Shown here piece by piece: positions 62,436-64,000 of a stretch of 64,000 nucleotides of DNA. A program made the position numbers and the translations under genes. The number at the start of each line of letters is the position of its first letter. The stretch's first letter is position 1. The DNA lies in NCBI GenBank assembly GCA_013400975.1, contig WBMZ01011886.1:124001-188000 (forward strand). Direction: 5' to 3'. This stretch comes from Atrichornis clamosus (taxonomy: Eukaryota; Chordata; Aves; Passeriformes; Menuridae). Under the pieces are notes generated by a model. The model made no database searches and was not told where the DNA came from. It saw nothing but the letters and a program-made list of their open reading frames with translations.

Positions 62436-64000
62436 GTGAGCGGCACAAAGTGCCCTTGCCCATCCCTGCAGCAACCTGAGGAACCGTGGAACAACACCAC
62501 TGCACACATGTGCAGCACAGGTTTCCCACAGAGCATCATTCAGGCCCACAGGAGCCATGCTTTTCTTAAAGATGCCCTATGGTACAGGCCCAAACCAGCT
62601 GGAAAACTCATGATGAATATCACAGTTCATACCTCAGGAACAAAATAATTTTATTTCTAAATTATTACAGAGAACTCTGATTTTTCAGGCATAGAAAAAT
62701 GAGATATGAATTCCCGTAGGCAGTAAGGTCAGCTGCAAACTTCATTTTGTTTCTTCAACTTCAAAGAAAACAGCTTTAAACTAACTTTCTTTTCTTTAGA
62801 AAATTCCCACCAGATAATATAATAAAAATTAAATAAATAAATATATAAACTTAGACAATTATTACATCAAAGAAAGTACTGCTCTTCACACATTTTTCCT
62901 CCTTGGAAAACAGATGAGGAAGAAAATGAACCACATGTAATTTTGGCCAGTTGGGTCATTTAAAGAATTATTGCCAAAATAACTGGGAGAGCTTGGCTGT
63001 GACTCACATTTTTCTGTTAAAATCTCATCACAAAAAAACACACATTTGTGACAGACCTTGGCTCCTAAGTAATAGCACATCACATAATTGCTTGAATCTT
63101 TGTACCTTGTTTATTTCTAAACCAAATTTCTTCATGCTCACAGCTTTTGGGGAAGATTATGACTGTATTTTTGAAGAACCTAATTTGCATGAGTTTTTTT
63201 CAAGAAAAAAAACCCCCAGAACCCTGAAAAATACACAAAGCATGTCTTTTGCTATCACAAGCAAAAATCTTCAAATAGGCTAGATCACTGTTCCCTGCAT
63301 GCAAATACAGTTATCTGATATACTGTGGAGCATTTCTTAAACTTGTTTAGATCCTGTTGAACATTAGATAGGCAAGAGATAGAAATTAAATATTGTTTTA
63401 TTTACACCTCCACTTTATCAGAATTTATTGAAATTCAGTTAGGCTTTTAAATTACCCATACAGATCAATTTCCTTCAAATGAGCTTTTTTCTTTTTAAGT
63501 GGCCCTTTAAACCCTAATTGTAATCAGGCTTCAGACAAAATTTCCAGATGGTAGTTTCATTCTAGACAATCTGCTCTTTCAAGTGCCTCTCTCTCTAAAA
63601 CCCAGTGAGCATCAAGTGCATTTATCACATTCTGATGCAACTACTGGCACAAGATAAGTTTACTTTTCACCTAAGAGTATATCAAATATTTTACATTGTA
63701 ATAATTGATGCAGGGATTGCAAAATTGCTATTCAGCAGAGGAAAAAAAATACAATTAGAGAACACAGCGTAGCACCCTGACAGTATGAGGTGAACCCTAA
63801 TGAATTAGCTAACAAATGAGCACACTAAGTTCTGCTCAAGTGTGCTTCCTAAGCAGCAATTCACAAAATCTGCTTTTCAATGTATTTCTCCTTTGTAAGG
63901 CTAAAATCCACACAAATTAGTTCTCAGCTGGGGTCATCAGATGAAATGTATGGAAAACATAGGAAGAGTATCTTTCAGACTCCCTTCCAGCCCTGAGTTG
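62436..64000. other. Intergenic to window end, no gene recognised
   Basis: AT-rich. The stretch at about 63390-63560 has the look of conserved non-coding DNA (CTAATTGTAATCAG-type homeodomain words), but no comparison could be made. No CADPS2 coding exon was seen. Confidence 0.45.

Noticed and set aside
62253..62648. 131-codon plus-strand frame over the CpG-rich patch as a protein-coding gene
   Set aside because: A strong splice donor interrupts it at 62436 and the translation matches nothing known. A promoter/first-exon reading is preferred.
1..64000. CRISPR arrays, tRNA/rRNA genes, prokaryotic operons, toxin-antitoxin or defence systems
   Set aside because: No spaced direct repeats, no tRNA B-box in a foldable context and no compact gene clusters. 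Spliced coding exons and CR1/ERV repeats show vertebrate nuclear DNA.

Overview
This window is vertebrate nuclear DNA, most likely from a bird. It is AT-rich, has almost no coding capacity, and its recognisable interspersed repeats are CR1 (chicken repeat 1) LINE fragments and avian-type endogenous retrovirus LTRs. No long prokaryote-like ORFs, operons, rRNA, tRNA or CRISPR arrays were seen. Many of the short open frames fall inside repeats or are chance openings.

The only protein-coding gene I can support is at the left edge, on the + strand. It is the last three coding exons (567-728, 3031-3168, 3267-3407) of a SLC13-family sodium/sulfate cotransporter, best matched by SLC13A1 (NaS1). All three exons are multiples of 3 and join in phase 0 through GT-AG introns. 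They encode the C-terminal 146 residues and end at TAA. The rest of the gene lies to the left of the window. An antisense CR1 fragment lies in the 2.3-kb intron, and the final intron is only 98 bp.

From about 4.8 kb to the right end the window is a gene desert downstream of SLC13A1. In mammals this interval lies between SLC13A1 and TAS2R16/CADPS2. I see no bitter-receptor ORF and no CADPS2 exon here. The desert holds: CR1 fragments (about 5.2, 13.8, 21.0-22.7, 43.4 and possibly 61.4 kb); two MIR-like remnants (31.9 and 47.6 kb); three solo LTRs on the minus strand, two with perfect target-site duplications (12624-13267 with 6 bp, 48041-49047 with 5 bp) and one with a near-perfect 5-bp duplication (11488-12010); and a fourth GC-rich LTR-like block near 50.3-50.8 kb. 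There are also two local tandem duplications (54-bp units at 18.3 kb, 44-bp units at 60.95 kb), a perfect 12-bp-stem hairpin (17193-17221), and a purine tract at 9.6 kb.

Near the right end, a CpG-dense patch (62237-62435) carries an exact RFX/X-box consensus and a strong splice donor. It is the best candidate for an unassigned promoter and first exon. I found no convincing new multi-gene system. The points most worth checking are that CpG/X-box patch, the GC-rich LTR-like block, the duplicated 54-bp unit and the hairpin.
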